From positions 1,178,001-1,242,000 of the forward strand of contig JANTUC010000002.1 in the NCBI GenBank assembly GCA_026873275.1: a stretch of 64,000 nucleotides of DNA, in the 5' to 3' direction. The DNA is from Pseudopithomyces maydicus. Its lineage: Eukaryota; Ascomycota; Dothideomycetes; Pleosporales; Didymosphaeriaceae. A program made the translations under genes and the position numbers. Shown here one piece after another: positions 32,041 to 44,183 of this stretch. The notes beneath the pieces were generated by a model that was not told the DNA's origin, ran no database searches, and was given only the letters and a program-made list of their open reading frames with translations. Position 1 is the stretch's first letter, and each line of letters opens with the position of its first letter.

Positions 32041-32763
32041 ATGGCACCACTCGAAATTCGCGTCACTGGAAGTGGAAGTACTTACCGTCCAGCCGAGCGT
32101 GCTATCCTCGTTCTGCAGGCATCATCCTCGAAATTCTCCAACGCGAAGGATGCCTCAACAATTGTCACAGATGCGGCGAACGCTATACGGGAAATCATCT
32201 CACCCTTTTGTCCCAGCGACAACTCTACTCCGCGCGAGAGTGCCGCTATTGCCCACTACTCGATGAGCACGCTTCAAACCAGCAACCACACGCAATCCAA
32301 GCGTAACAAAAACGAAAACACACCAGGACCAACTGAATACGAAACTTTATACGCTGCAAAAGCCGAGTTCAATATCAAATTCAGCGACTTCGCTGTTTTG
32401 GGCCAGCTTGCTACCCAGTTCTCCACCATGAAACATGTCAACATTGAGCGCATTAGTTGGAGGCTTACAGAAGAAAGCGAACGCTCAATCCACTCAGAGA
32501 CCCGCCAGAAGGCTGCAAAGAACGTTCTTGAACGTGCCTACGATTACGCTGTCGCTATTGCAAATGTGCCTGAATCTGAGCTGGAGAGCAGAGTCAAGCC
32601 GACAAAACTTACCGAAAACCAATATTATTCGCAGAGTACGAGACCACATCTGCACAAGAAAAAGTCAATGTGGAACCACAACGTAAAGAATGAGGAAATT
32701 GCATTTCAACCGGAGGATGTCTGCTTGGAGGTTACAGTCGACGGGGTTTTTGTCGTGCAGTGA
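32041..32763 (+). CDS. SIMPL-domain (DUF541) protein
   Basis: An intronless gene of 240 residues. The opening IRVTGSGSTYRPAERAILVL and the later YEAKAEFNIKFSDFAVLGQL-type strands (here YAAKAEFNIKFSDFAVLGQL) fit the SIMPL/YggE fold, as does the closing helix EARQKAAKNVLERAYDYA-type segment followed by VTVDGVFVV. The molecular role of the fold is poorly known; bacterial members affect oxidative stress. The start MAPLEIRV was chosen over an upstream in-frame ATG at 31957 because it begins right at the domain and leaves the TATA box upstream. There is no signal peptide. The family is common in bacteria and patchy in fungi, so an old transfer is possible but not shown here. Confidence 0.8.
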   Translation: MAPLEIRVTGSGSTYRPAERAILVLQASSSKFSNAKDASTIVTDAANAIREIISPFCPSDNSTPRESAAIAHYSMSTLQTSNHTQSKRNKNENTPGPTEYETLYAAKAEFNIKFSDFAVLGQLATQFSTMKHVNIERISWRLTEESERSIHSETRQKAAKNVLERAYDYAVAIANVPESELESRVKPTKLTENQYYSQSTRPHLHKKKSMWNHNVKNEEIAFQPEDVCLEVTVDGVFVVQ

Positions 32764-34280
32764 TCAGCATACTTGACCGTGGTCTATAATAGCAATGCTT
32801 CAGAAGCAACAAAGATTAGCCCTAAAAAATTCTACACAATGAATATTTCAGGCCAAAATATTGGAAAGTCATCACTGCCTCGCAGCCCTGGAGCCTTTTT
32901 AATTCTGCGAATTGCAATATAAGAGTATCGTGACGCATTCCTGACAGCCGGCTCTTAAAGAGATAACCATACTTGATCTCTAGATCCTGTGTAGCCAGAA
33001 CATCCCAGGGCTACACCCGCTCACTTAACGGGTCACGTGTCTGACCGACAGCCCTGGAGCCCTCTGGAGATCTGGAGTCGGGCATGAGCAAGTAGATTAC
33101 CGATCGCATTTTACGGAGGCAGATACCGACTCCATCGTAATTACGAAAACAAGCTTTGATCCCCGGACTCATCAAACCTTATCAGGAGCGCAGACTACAG
33201 GTCTAGAATGCCATGGCCTTCTCCGAGGTCCCGAGGTCCCGCATTTCATTGATTTAGCACGTGATTCTCGCTGTCTTATCGTCAAACACAATTAAGCGGT
33301 ATGCAACAACGATTCAGGAACAGGTTATACTGGATTTTCTATGCCATGTAAGAAGTGTTCGATGATATCATTGACACGCGTCTTTATATCTCGGGATTTA
33401 CTCATGCTGAATATCTTGAAATTCACGCTCATCCCTGTACACATTTCAAAGTCTTTACAGAGCCTTGTATGTAGTTCGCCTATGTATCCCGCAAAGGGCG
33501 TGGCGTATTCAATTGCACATTTCTTGTCGCCATCGCATCTTACACTGTGTTCTCTATATTGTTTAACCTAATTGGACTCATCGTGTTGATAGAGAGAACA
33601 ATAGCTAAATTCTTCATTGGCATCTATAGAGGTACCGGATTGACCATGCCCCCTATACGAGAAAGGTAAGGCATTGACAGATCTGTCGTAAATACCTGAT
33701 GCTCCAGAACGCGGACTACATACCTATCTCTATATAGCGTCAAGCACACATGGGCAGTAACAAGGCCCGTGGGTTAGTTGTCTAAAACGCGCTTAGCTTA
33801 GTCAGTTTGCCGATTTTCTGCGGACCGGTCCGAACTCACCTCCTCGACCACCTCCGAACTGCGCCGAAGCCTACGTAGTGAGACGTGTACGGGCCATTTT
33901 TTTCTCTGGCAGCAAGAAAGCTGCTGCGTTGATCCAACGCTTATTTGTCAGCCCGGGTGACGTACTCAAGCCCCGGGGTAACCATGCTCTCTCACCCATG
34001 ATAGCCGTTGGACAGAGACCCCTTGGCGGACAGGACGTTCGATTTGTATCCACGAAAAATTTTATCCGATCTCCTTTGGCAGGGAAAAGGCCTGCTATCG
34101 CGAGGTGTGTAAGGATCTGAGAATGAGGCTCCACTTCCATGCTCTTCGCATTATATGTAGATGGGATTTCTCGCCGTAAATTGAATTCTTCTTAACCTAC
34201 TGCTCAATCAATCAATCATCCGTCTCAAACTCTACATTTGTCCCGTTTCTTGTAATATTTGAAAGGCATATTTCTTCGCC
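32764..34280. other. intergenic
   Basis: 1.5 kb without a supported gene. CAGCCCTGGAGCC occurs twice (near 32882 and 33050), and CCGAGGTC is repeated in tandem at about 33219. The 100 bp before the alcohol dehydrogenase start are pyrimidine-rich. Confidence 0.5.
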
Positions 34281-35364
34281 ATGGAGTTCAAGTACAACGT
34301 TATCAAGGGCTCTTCCACCGGAAAGCTCGTCGAATGTGACGTAACCTCACAACTCCAGCCTCACCAGGTCTACATCGAAACTACACATTCTGGTCTCTGC
34401 GGAACCGACGAGCACTACCTTCGTGCCGACCAGACGCTAGGACACGAGGGAATCGGTATCATTCGCCAGGTCGGCTCAGCAGTGAAGTCGGTCAAGGCTG
34501 GTGACCGTGTTGGTTTTGGTTACACACATGAGATCTGCGCCAACTGCGACAACTGCATTCAAGGTCAGTGACTCTGATTTCCAGACCTTTCCTTGGCCAG
34601 ATAACTAATGAACATGTATAGGCTGGGACCAATTCTGCCGGGACCAAAAGCAGTACGGCTTCCACGACAAGGACAATGGCACTTTCAGCTCCGGCGCCGT
34701 CTGGGACGAGAAGTGCGTGTACCCCATTCCCGACGGGTACGACTCGGCTCATGCCGCTCCCCTCATGTGCGCCGGTGCAACCGTCTGGACCGTCCTGAGC
34801 CAATTCGGCATCACCGCCCGCGACCGCGTTGCCATCATGGGAATTGGCGGTCTCGGCCATCTCGCCATCAAGCTCGCTGCCGCCCTCGGATGCCACGTCG
34901 TGGTCCTGTCCAGCTCTGAATCCAAGAGGCAAGAAGCCATGGACTACGGCGCATCCGAGTTCCACGTCTTCCGCTCCGGAGAATCGCCAGCCGAGCCCAT
35001 CAAGCCCGTCAAGCACCTCCTCCTGTGCGGCAGCGGCTCCGTCGACTACAAGAGCCTCATCCCGCTCATGGACACTCAGGGATCTATCTATCCTCTCACC
35101 GTGGCCTTTGAGCCGGCTGCTGTCCCCATGCTCGAGATCCTCTTCAAGGGAATCAGGATCCAGGGTTCTTTGGTCGCATCGCGCGACGCAATGAGGAGCT
35201 TGTTGGAGTTTGCTGCTCGCAAGAACATTACACCGACAATTATGACCTACCCTCTCAACGTCAAGGGTATCGAGTCCGCGATGCAAGACCTGCGCGATGG
35301 CAAGGTCCGCTACCGCGCGGTGCTGGTCCGTGAACAGGCAGAGAACAGGCCTAACACACCTTAA
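34281..35364 (+). CDS. zinc-dependent alcohol dehydrogenase (MDR superfamily)
   Basis: Two exons: 34281-34563 and 34622-35364, giving 341 residues. The enzyme oxidises an alcohol or reduces an aldehyde with NAD(P). Catalytic zinc ligands are Cys in SGLCGTDEHY, the His-Glu pair in LGHEGIG and Cys in APLMCAGATVW. The structural zinc loop ICANCDNCIQGWDQFC has all four Cys and is split by the intron. The Rossmann motif is GIGGLGHLAIKLAAALG. The residue after the second strand is followed by SSSESKRQEA, which leans towards NADP, as in YahK/ADH6-like enzymes. Length is normal. No pathway can be read from the neighbours. Confidence 0.93.
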
Positions 35365-35934
35365 GGGTAGTGCCGGTCTGTCTTCTATCTAGCGATATCT
35401 GTAGTTTAAATTCTCCCCAAATGAAGCGATGATTTAACACCTTGACTTGATGCAGCAATTGTTGCTATTGGAGTGATCATCAGAGCATGGCTGATATGAG
35501 ACCGATCTAATGATCTTTGCCTAGATTTTACTTCTGAACAAGAATGCAGCGAATTAAGCGTAGGATGTCCATAGTACTGCTGTGCATCCGTTAGCAAGCT
35601 GAAGAGGTAATGCACAAGACTCAATAAAGGCACCATGTGGGTGTAGTTGATTTCCAGTAGGAAAGCATCGGTGCCAGACCGAGAATTAATACGGAATGTT
35701 TATAGACAGGCCAGGCATAATTAACAATTGCGCAATGGAACCACATTGAGCGCGTAGCAACCATTCCCAACGCCGGTACTCCATAAAGCAGTCATCCTCT
35801 CTGATACAATTTGAGTAGAATCGAACACAATCCAAACACCTTGCTCGCTTGTACGCTAACCGAAAACCATCCTTAGAAGGTTGCAAAATTAACCAAAATC
35901 AAATCATGGAACATCGTCCTAAACATCAAATCAC
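35365..35934. other. intergenic (convergent 3' ends)
   Basis: No supported gene; short minus-strand frames at 35406-35636 and 35686-35886 have no features. Confidence 0.5.
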
Positions 35935-38900
35935 CTAGGAAAGTGTTCCTTGTCTGTCCCTCTCTTTACCGGCAGGTGCACTTCCAATGAGCGCGACCCT
36001 CTGCGCAACGAGACTTCTCTGCTGCAACGCGGAGTCCAAGGTACCTCTTGTCCTGAGAGGGCTTGTCGCATCCGCTGCACTGTCATCCACATCTAGTTCC
36101 CTTTCCTTCTTCGCAGCACTGACGATGCTTGAGCGATCATCCCCATCACTCTTTTTCCGTTCACTCTCGCCATTGTGAACTTCAATGGTGACCTCGGTGT
36201 CCTGTGAAAAGACGCGGAGGCCGATCACACATACTGCATTCCATGGATCGCGCGCGAACTCATCTTCCTCATCATCGCAGTAGCGGTAGCGGTAGCGAGG
36301 CTCGTTATAGAAGCGTGTCAGAGGTTCATCCGCATCTGAGGGATCGAAGTCTGAGTCGCAGCTGTCAGGACCGTCGAGTTCCGAGTCCCAAGATGAATAG
36401 TCAGACATTTCAGAGGGAGACATGACACCGTTTCGGGCGCGGTGAGATGCTATGCTTGCGCCACGGCTGCGAGGCACAGAGATTCCAGGGCGAATCCCTG
36501 GGATGGGAGACAGCGTCGCACGACGTGATGTCGCGGGAGAGGGCTGTGTGGGTCTGCGGTCGGGCCGGGGGCTGTATGGCCGCTGCGAGGGTGTTCCTGG
36601 GTGGAACTCCTCCGACATTGGGGTTGGGATCGGCGAATCGGTTTGTTGGCCCTCGTTATAGCCGTCGCGTCCACCATTGTACCCATCACGGCCATTGTAG
36701 CCGTCACGACCATTGTAACCATCACGGCCATTGTAACCGTCTCGGCCGTTATAACCATCCCTTCCTTGAAAGCCGTCTGCGTTATAACCTCCGCGGCCTT
36801 CATAACCGGCGTTTTGGTTGTAACCTCCGCGACCACCATAGCCCCGGCTGGGACTGGATGAACGTTGGGTTACGACACTGCTGGATGATTGTGCGAGGGC
36901 CTCAGCCATGCTTGATCCTTGACCAGCGTCACGGTTATCTGCCACGAGTTAGTAAGAATGTTTGGGAGCCTCGAGGGTATGGTATGCTTACAGCCTCCAC
37001 GACCTTGCAGAGCTCCTGGTAAAGCCGCATTGTACCCATCTCGCCCGCGGTTGTAGCCGCCGCGTCCCCCAAAACCACCACTTGGGCTTGAAGATCGTTG
37101 ACGAGCCATGTCAACACCGCCAGTGCTAGCAGCCCTCGTATGACGTGTTACATTCGGGTGCATAGGCTTAATCTCCGGATCAGCATCCGAAGGGCGGCCA
37201 TCGTCTTCAACGTTGATACCCAAGCCTGTGAGATCCTCAAGTTTCCTCTCGACTTCTCGCAGGTCGCTAGGCTTCGATTTCTTGTGTGACTGTTTAGCAG
37301 CCTTTCTTTGCTGTCGCAATTTGGCCTTCCTATGAAGTTTCTGACGCTGCTCATAGGATTGTTTCATTTGTGCCTTCTTGCGTTCAATCTTTTGCTCACG
37401 CTCGCGGACGAGCTTCTCTTTTTCCTGCTCACGGAAATGTCCTTTGGCATGTGCAAGGTCGTAGGAAAGACCGATTGACAGGAGTTTCTCGCGGCGCTGG
37501 TTGCAGTTGAGGCGGACGATTTCTTCGGCCGTTGGGTTGTCAAGTCGAGTGGCCTTGACTTTGAGCAAAACAGTGTAATTGCCCGCTTCAAGGTCAAGCT
37601 CCATGGAAACTGAGCGCTTCATGAAGTAGGCAGTGTTGCTACGTACTATGTAGTCTTCTTCGTCATCTTTGTGGAGGCGGAACTGCAAGTTGAACTCGTA
37701 CTGGCCTTGCAGACCTTCAAAGTAACGATCGTCCAATTGGCTCAGCACGATGACAACTGGACTGGGCTTGGAGAGGTGGATTTTGAACTTGGTGTCTAGA
37801 TAATCAACCGACCAAGGGACGTTGACGCTTGTCCACTGTTGCGAGACTGTCCACTCTGGCCCAAACAACCGAGTTCGGTCAAAGTGCTGGTAGTGGCGCA
37901 GGAGATCTTTGTAGGAAATCCAGAAAACGCCATCATCTCCAAACTTGTGGTTGAGCTTCTGCATCCACTCTGGGGTCCATTCTTCGGAGCCGTCGCTCCA
38001 GCGTCCAGTCCACTCGGTGCGGCCCCAAGGATTACGTAGTTTCAGAAGCCGCTGCCCGTCGATCTCGCGAGCCTCCATAATGGAGTATGCATGCTTCTCT
38101 TGGATACCTTTACGTTGTCCGTAAATGCCGCCCATTTGGCCGCATCCGAAGAGGAACGTCTTGTTCACGTTGAGCAGCTCTTCGCGCCAGAACTTCTCCT
38201 TGTCGAGAATGTCCGTGGCGAAAACCTCCGAGGTCACTCCTCCGGTCAGATCTTCGATACCTTCGCCCACGAAGCCACCATCGATGGCCGAGTAATCGCC
38301 ATGCGCTTTTGCATATGCTTTCTCCAAAAGAGGCAGCCAGGTCTCGTTAGGATCGCTACATTGTGCGAAATACAAGGCGCGTGAGCCAGTCTGCATGACT
38401 GTGCGGTATTCATCCTCTGGGCTCTTGCGGTTTTGCAGCTCCAGCCATTGGTGTCGTCCCAGGGTGGCTTCGTCAAAATCTTCCTTGATCAGGTACAGTT
38501 TATCGTCGATGACTTCTGAAATCCATTCTCCATCTGCATCGGGTCAGCACGCTGCTCGTTTCGTACAGGCCTCGATCCCCTACCTCTGTGGAACACGAAT
38601 CCGTATACGCCAACCTGCTCATCGCGTGCGACGCAGACCCTCTGGATGAGCTCTTCTTTGTTGCTTATGGTGGCCAAGGCAGACATGAACCAGCAGTCGC
38701 CGTCGTTGCCTTGTCGCACATCGTTTGCGGTGGCGCCTTCGATGAAGAATTGTGGTCGGTCGAAGATGTCCTGTGGTTACACGAAGGCAATTAGCGGGGT
38801 GCTAGGTGCTAGGCGGCGTAGCGCCCGAAGAGCGTCGTACCTCGATTCTCTTGACGGACATGGGCTGAAATGTGGTCGAGTCCTCTGTCAGTGCTGCAAG

Positions 38901-39326
38901 ACAGTCCGGTGGAATATCTGGAAATTGCTGCGACCGCTTGAAGTCGGCTTCAATGTCGAAATGCGGATCGCGGTACTTCTGGTTCAGGCGTCTGCTTTCC
39001 TTGCAGATCTTCTCCACCTTCTTCCTGCAGGCATCGGCGGCCTCCTCGTACGAAGCCATTGCATTTTGACCTGGGATGGAGCCACGGGGCGCATAGGCTG
39101 CTGCGCGCCTTGCATAGAGGTTGTTAGGTAGAACTGTAAAGACCTTGCCGGGATGTTTGGTCGTGAACTTGTCCCAGAACTGATCAATGGACTTCTGGGG
39201 AGGCTGCTTCTTCACACGGAGCCGGGGTCGAGGCGGAGGGGCGTGGGCTTCGTTGGCCATGCTGGGCGCTCTGGACTGTGGTCTGGTGATGTTAACCATG
39301 TCGATGTGCGAGGTCTGGGAATCCAT
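35935..39326 (-). CDS. calpain-family cysteine protease with Gly/Tyr/Asn-rich repeat tail
   Basis: Four exons: 39326-38841, 38770-38584, 38533-36992 and 36938-35935, giving 1072 residues. The catalytic triad is intact: Cys188 in QGNDGDCWFMSALATIS, His near 372 in EKHAYSIMEA and Asn near 392 in LRNPWGRTEW. The N-terminal part (KYRDPHFDIEADFKR, PMSVKRIEDIF) is as in fungal calpains that are distinct from PalB: no MIT domain is seen. A beta-rich calpain C2-like region (about 480-590) is followed by a long Lys/Arg/Gln coiled coil (REQEKEKLVREREQKIERKK). The last 400 residues are disordered, with RGGYN boxes and six GRDGYN hexapeptides, then Ser/Pro- and Asp/Glu-rich parts. It is probably a calcium-responsive cytosolic protease; the tail could drive condensation or RNA contact, which is inference. 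Confidence 0.9.
36655..36765 (-). repeat. 18-bp tandem repeat coding GRDGYN
   Basis: Six copies of an 18-bp unit within calpain exon 4; five are contiguous and the sixth is set off by one Gly codon. Third-base differences between units show that the array is not a very recent expansion. Confidence 0.9.
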
Positions 39327-42109
39327 GGTCAATCTTCCGCCCGGCTACAAGTGCCTAGGGGGAGAGCAGACGCGGGAGATGGGATGGTGGCCATGTTTGG
39401 GGGCGTGAAGCATGTTAATAAACAACGGCGCAATGCACTGAATGAAGGTAGGTACTCAGCCGCAGTGACGGCACAAGCTTGGACGCTGGGTGGTGTATTT
39501 TCAGCAACCCAGTGAGAATTAAGTGGGGCAGTCAGACACGGGGGTCCTCCTCGGCTCTGCCGCCAAAATCCCCGCCCAGATTGGCTTGCAGCAAATCAGC
39601 AGCCAACGGCGGCCGCGAGCCGTCGAACGGGCATGCGACGCTAGACCTCACCCCTTCAAAAGGGCGGGCAGGCAGACACGGCAGCGATCCACCTCAGCTG
39701 TAAGTATGCCGGCCCATGTCCATCAATAGGAGCGGCTTGTGCTGGTTGCCCACGACGGCACAGTACACCCGTCCCAGAGTGGAGGCCCCCGCTGGCTGGT
39801 TTCCGTACCGGCGTGGCTTTGGCGGTAGCCGCAAGCGGTTGGCTCGATCCGTCGTCTTGACCGACTCATCTTGTTCCTGCAAGGAGAAGACCCTCTATGG
39901 ATGCCTGCGGATTGGAGGTGAAGACTTTTCTCGTGATGCATGTCATGTCCGAAGCAGTGCAGAGTAGCCTTCGTCACGAATACGCTGTCGGACGTGAATG
40001 CACAGTGCAACGATACCCTTCTTCATCGGGCCTTGCACAGTGCCGTAGAGGGCTGAGCATCCCACGTGTAGGGCTCGCTAAGGATAGTAGCGTGCCAAAT
40101 CCTGTTCGGAGCATAACGCCGTGTCTGTGCTCCATGGGGATTTCTTCAATCGTAGCCGCCGTGGTCACTCAAAGCTGTGAGAAAGAGTGTCCCAGCCGGT
40201 TAGGTCATAAGGTTTGAGATGCATAGTTCGGCGTCATCACGCGGGATAGGACGTCAGAAGGAGTGTTCTCGAACGCTTCAGCAGGCGAAGTACGCCAGCT
40301 GTCGCAGTGTGGCTTTCCCAAGGGTCGGCGCCAACGTGCATCACTGGAAGTTCGTTGGTCGACTAGACGGTGGCTTTCCACTTGTACAAGAATGATCCAC
40401 AAATGGAAAATGTCTCACCCAGGCCGTGGAGCCGGAATATCAGATACGATGCTCTGAGTCGGACTCGTCCCTGCATAAGTCGACACGGTTTGGCTAGGGG
40501 TGTGAGCAAGTGAGCTGACCACCACGCCAGCCAACACGTCCGATTCGATCCGCTCTGCACGCGGAGTGTAAAACGATGCAAGTTTGGTAGAAAACGTTGC
40601 AAGCTGACCCATGGCGCGTGGGATCACAAGGTTCTAAGCCTTAGTACTCAGCCCTATGGGGCACCCGCGAGCGGCTCGTGGGCTCCACAGCTCACCGTCG
40701 TTCCCTAGAGATGAGCCAATCAGATTTCGCGTGCATGCGAATGCCTCGAAAAAGGCGTTGTGTTGCTTAGAAATGGTGGGCTTCCATTCGCATGTCGGGG
40801 AAGGGAAAGAAGGTACGCGGGCGTGCATGCAGACCGCTCGGGGAACGCAATGTGCAGTTCAAGTTGGGTTCATGCAGGACCGAAAGAGGAAACATTGGCA
40901 GCCTCGTGCAGGCCACGTCGAGAGCAGCCGGCGAGGCTGGAAGGGTGTGGTAGAGGAGGAGGAGCGGTGAGTGGAGACGAGCTTAGATTGCGACGTTGCA
41001 TCCCGGCCACTAGGCGAAGAGGGCGTTACGTCATGCCATGCTGGAGTGTCAGCCTCGTTCTTCCTACGCTTCCGAGGAACACTTCCTCTCCATCATCGTT
41101 ACAGTCATCGCTGTGAAAAGCGAAGCCTCGTGCATGTTATCCGGACCTTCACAGCTACAAGTTACGTACTGCCATGTGTACAGGGCAATCCTCCTGTCCA
41201 AGACCCTTTCCCTTTCCCTTTCATCAATCTCGATATGCAGCCCCCAAATAAAATTGTACCGACACACTGGAGACCGCAACAGTCACTCGCTCGCAGGCAG
41301 GCAGAGACGTATTGCACAAAATGACTACCTACATCGATGCCAAGCTGCACAGCACAACCCGCATTCGGTTTTTCGTTGCGGCCGTTACGACAATTAGAGC
41401 AGGTCACCGTTCGCCAGTAGCGCCGTCGAGCCCTTGGCATAAACACTGCATCGAGCATTCTCATTGGCCGATTGGTGTATTTGCATCCCTTCTCTCATTT
41501 CACTTTCCTGTCAGCAAAGACGTGTCGTGCTCGACCGCCTTCCATTTCCATAGCGTGTAAGTTGTACTGATTTCCCACCCTGCTCTCCACTGTCTGTGTC
41601 CTTGGAACACACCGTGTGCCGTAACGAAAAACATTCTTCAACAACCATACCCATAAGGACCCGACCTCAACATTTTGAACACAGTCTGCTGTGCAGTATT
41701 TTGAATCCTCTTTGTTTATTTCTGCTGCGCATTCCTAGGTCTCACGAATTGACCAGCGCTGAGCACAAAAGTTCTGGAAGTGTGGCCGTGTTAATCACGA
41801 CTGTCGCACTACTCAATCACTATGCGATACTGCACCCAGGTACCCATACAGTAGCTACGAATACACAATGACATTTGCACACTCCAGAGCCTTTCGCTGT
41901 TTGTCCGCATGTCTAGGTGGTGCCCAGGTGCCTGTTGCCCAGGTGCCTAGGAGGTGTCTTATCGTTCATGTGATAAAAACATTCATCTTGCTTATGTAAA
42001 TAGCCACGTCTTGGCAGTAGTCGCAACCTCGCAGGCCCCCAAACAAGCAACTGCAGCCTGAACCCTCGAGAGTCGCGTGGACTTAAAACAGTCCCGCTGT
42101 AGCGACACA
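39327..42109. other. long intergenic region
   Basis: 2.8 kb without a supported gene. Frames are short, overlap on both strands and contain no motif. A near-duplicate TTGCCCAGGTGCCT / TGCCCAGGTGCCT pair lies at about 41921-41950. It must include the promoters of the calpain (-) and of the gene starting at 42110 (+); a non-coding transcript cannot be excluded. Confidence 0.5.
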
Positions 42110-43528
42110 ATGGCCCGCTTCAGCGCCGAAAACAACCCGGACAACCACGCCGCACTCAAAACACCAAAGGCAAAGCCAGAGAAAAAATCCGGCAGCTTCA
42201 AAGACTTCTTCAAAGTTGGCCATTCGCGCCCGAATCTTGACGCTAGCACGAGCAAGAGCTCCCCTGTTGCTTCCCCGCCCAGGCCCGAGCACGTCGAGAT
42301 GCCCACAGTGAGACAGTCGCGCATACTGGACTTGGACGAGTGGGAGAGGGTAAAAGAAGAGAACCGCGACTTGAGCCATGCAGAGAAGATCAAGCTGTAC
42401 AAAGAGCGAGAAGAGCTGAGACGTCGCCAAGCTAACGGAGGCGACGAAGACGTGCAGAACCCTTCGGGTCTAGGAGTGCAGGACAAGCGCAAAGACGAGG
42501 AACCGTTCGAGATTGAAGGCACGGCGACTAACGAAGAAAGCACAATCGGCAGTGATCACCAAGAGCCTATGACCGAGTGCGAGTTGAACTCTACACGTGA
42601 AGACGCCGTTGAACTTGGAGCCGACGAGCCCTGCCAGCCTTGTGTGCATCCGACTGCAAACTCTACCGCCGGTGATGTAGATTCGCACAATTTGAGGCTC
42701 TCGAATATACAAGGTGAGATTTGATTCCTCTGGATAGTCAGACCATAGCAAAATTACTGACACAAAGACAGAAGAACACGGAAATTCCATGTCCGGTGAC
42801 ACAAGCGCACCACCCGAGACCCATTCCGCCCTTGATGGTAGTATTTCTTGTAAGTTATATCTTCATCAATGTTATGGTTAATTTCATACTAACAGAGAAT
42901 AGGGACGACCCTTCATGACGAACAGCAGGAGCAATTCCCGTCCGAGCATCTTATTCAAGAAGGGGTCGATCAGTTTGAAAACGAGTCATCCTGCACAAGC
43001 TCAATCTCGTCTCTTGATCGACCAATTGCTGGTGAGATGGACGGATACAACTCGTTCTTTTCTTACCACGATTCCGAAGAAGACGGTAAAGTCAATGATG
43101 AATCTTTCATCAGCGCCAGCACTACTGACATGGTCCGAGAACATTATAATTTCTCTAGTGGCACTCAAACACTCAAGCTCGGCCCCTTCAATGTCGATTC
43201 GAATACCGCTATGGCCCTCACAGCCATACCTGCGATGCTTTACTGGGCGGTCTTGTTCTTTGCTGGAATGCAGGGCCCGTTGCATTTCGTGGTCATGGCC
43301 TGGAAGCTCGGCGTTATATTCGTCACATACGAACGCGTGGGAAGCCTCCTGGGATGGCACGAAGAGGGTTCACGCGACATAGTTCTCATCCCAGCCGAAG
43401 AGATCTGTTCCGTGGCGAAGGCCTATTGGGTGGCTGCACTGTCTACGTTCTTCGAGGGTCTTGCTCAGGCCATTGTTACAGCCTCGAACAACATGGACTC
43501 AGACTCAGACTCAGACCCTGGCGTTTGA
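42110..43528 (+). CDS. unrecognised protein with hydrophobic C-terminal segment
   Basis: Three exons: 42110-42713, 42772-42837 and 42903-43528, giving 431 residues. The family is not recognised. The N-terminus is basic and polar (KPEKKSGSFKDFFKVGHSRPN), residues about 75-115 form a charged helix (LDEWERVKEENRDLSHAEKI), and the middle is acidic. Near residue 330 a hydrophobic stretch (LTAIPAMLYWAVLFFAGMQG, then FVVMAWKLGVIFVTY) could be one or two membrane helices or a membrane-binding helical hairpin. The protein ends in an SDSDSDPG run. Introns are short with good GTGAGA/CAG and GTAGTA/TAG ends, which supports a real gene. Confidence 0.7.
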
Positions 43529-44183
43529 CCACTCTGCGGAAGCGAGTCTCCATCTTGACTCTTTGATTGGGCCTGTATTGCTGGTAATAGTTAGATGCTT
43601 TTTTGGACAACCGATCTGAGCTTGCTGGGAAATCTGTTGCGGGGAGCAATTGGGTCCAACTGGCGGAGCATGATCAAGTTCTGATCAAGTGCGCGCATGG
43701 AAGGTGCACAACAGCGCTGAATATGCGTTCTACCACTAGCTTTGATCAGGTATAGTATGTCGCACCGGAGAGACGGGTATGATTTCCTGTTCCTTCTGCC
43801 TGGTTGCTGGATAGAGATACTTTTGTCGTGCCTGTTGGACAGATTCGTCAAATGCATCATGCTACAAGTAGCATTGTCTTCAGACAGCCATATAATCTCT
43901 TGCAATCAGCTTGTCAAGTGATTTCTTTTGTGAATGATTCTAGTGGCGACCGGGCTCTTAAGTGTCTTGTCTCCTCATTACCTACGGACACATTCAATGC
44001 AAAAGGCCCACTAGAAACACTTGTCGTGTAAGAATGAATAAGATATTTCAGTATTTACGTAGAGTAGGTTTATGCTCTTCTCATCGAAGTATTTTATACA
44101 GCAAGCGTCAGTGTGGAATTATGTACATGGAATCTCCACAAATGTTCCTTAGGAAACCCGCGTCGTTTCCCTTGGTATTTAAA
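43529..44183. other. intergenic (convergent 3' ends)
   Basis: No supported gene. Confidence 0.5.

Noticed and set aside
33871..34140. 89- and 80-codon frames on opposite strands
   Set aside because: Both are open over the same bases without motif or splice evidence.
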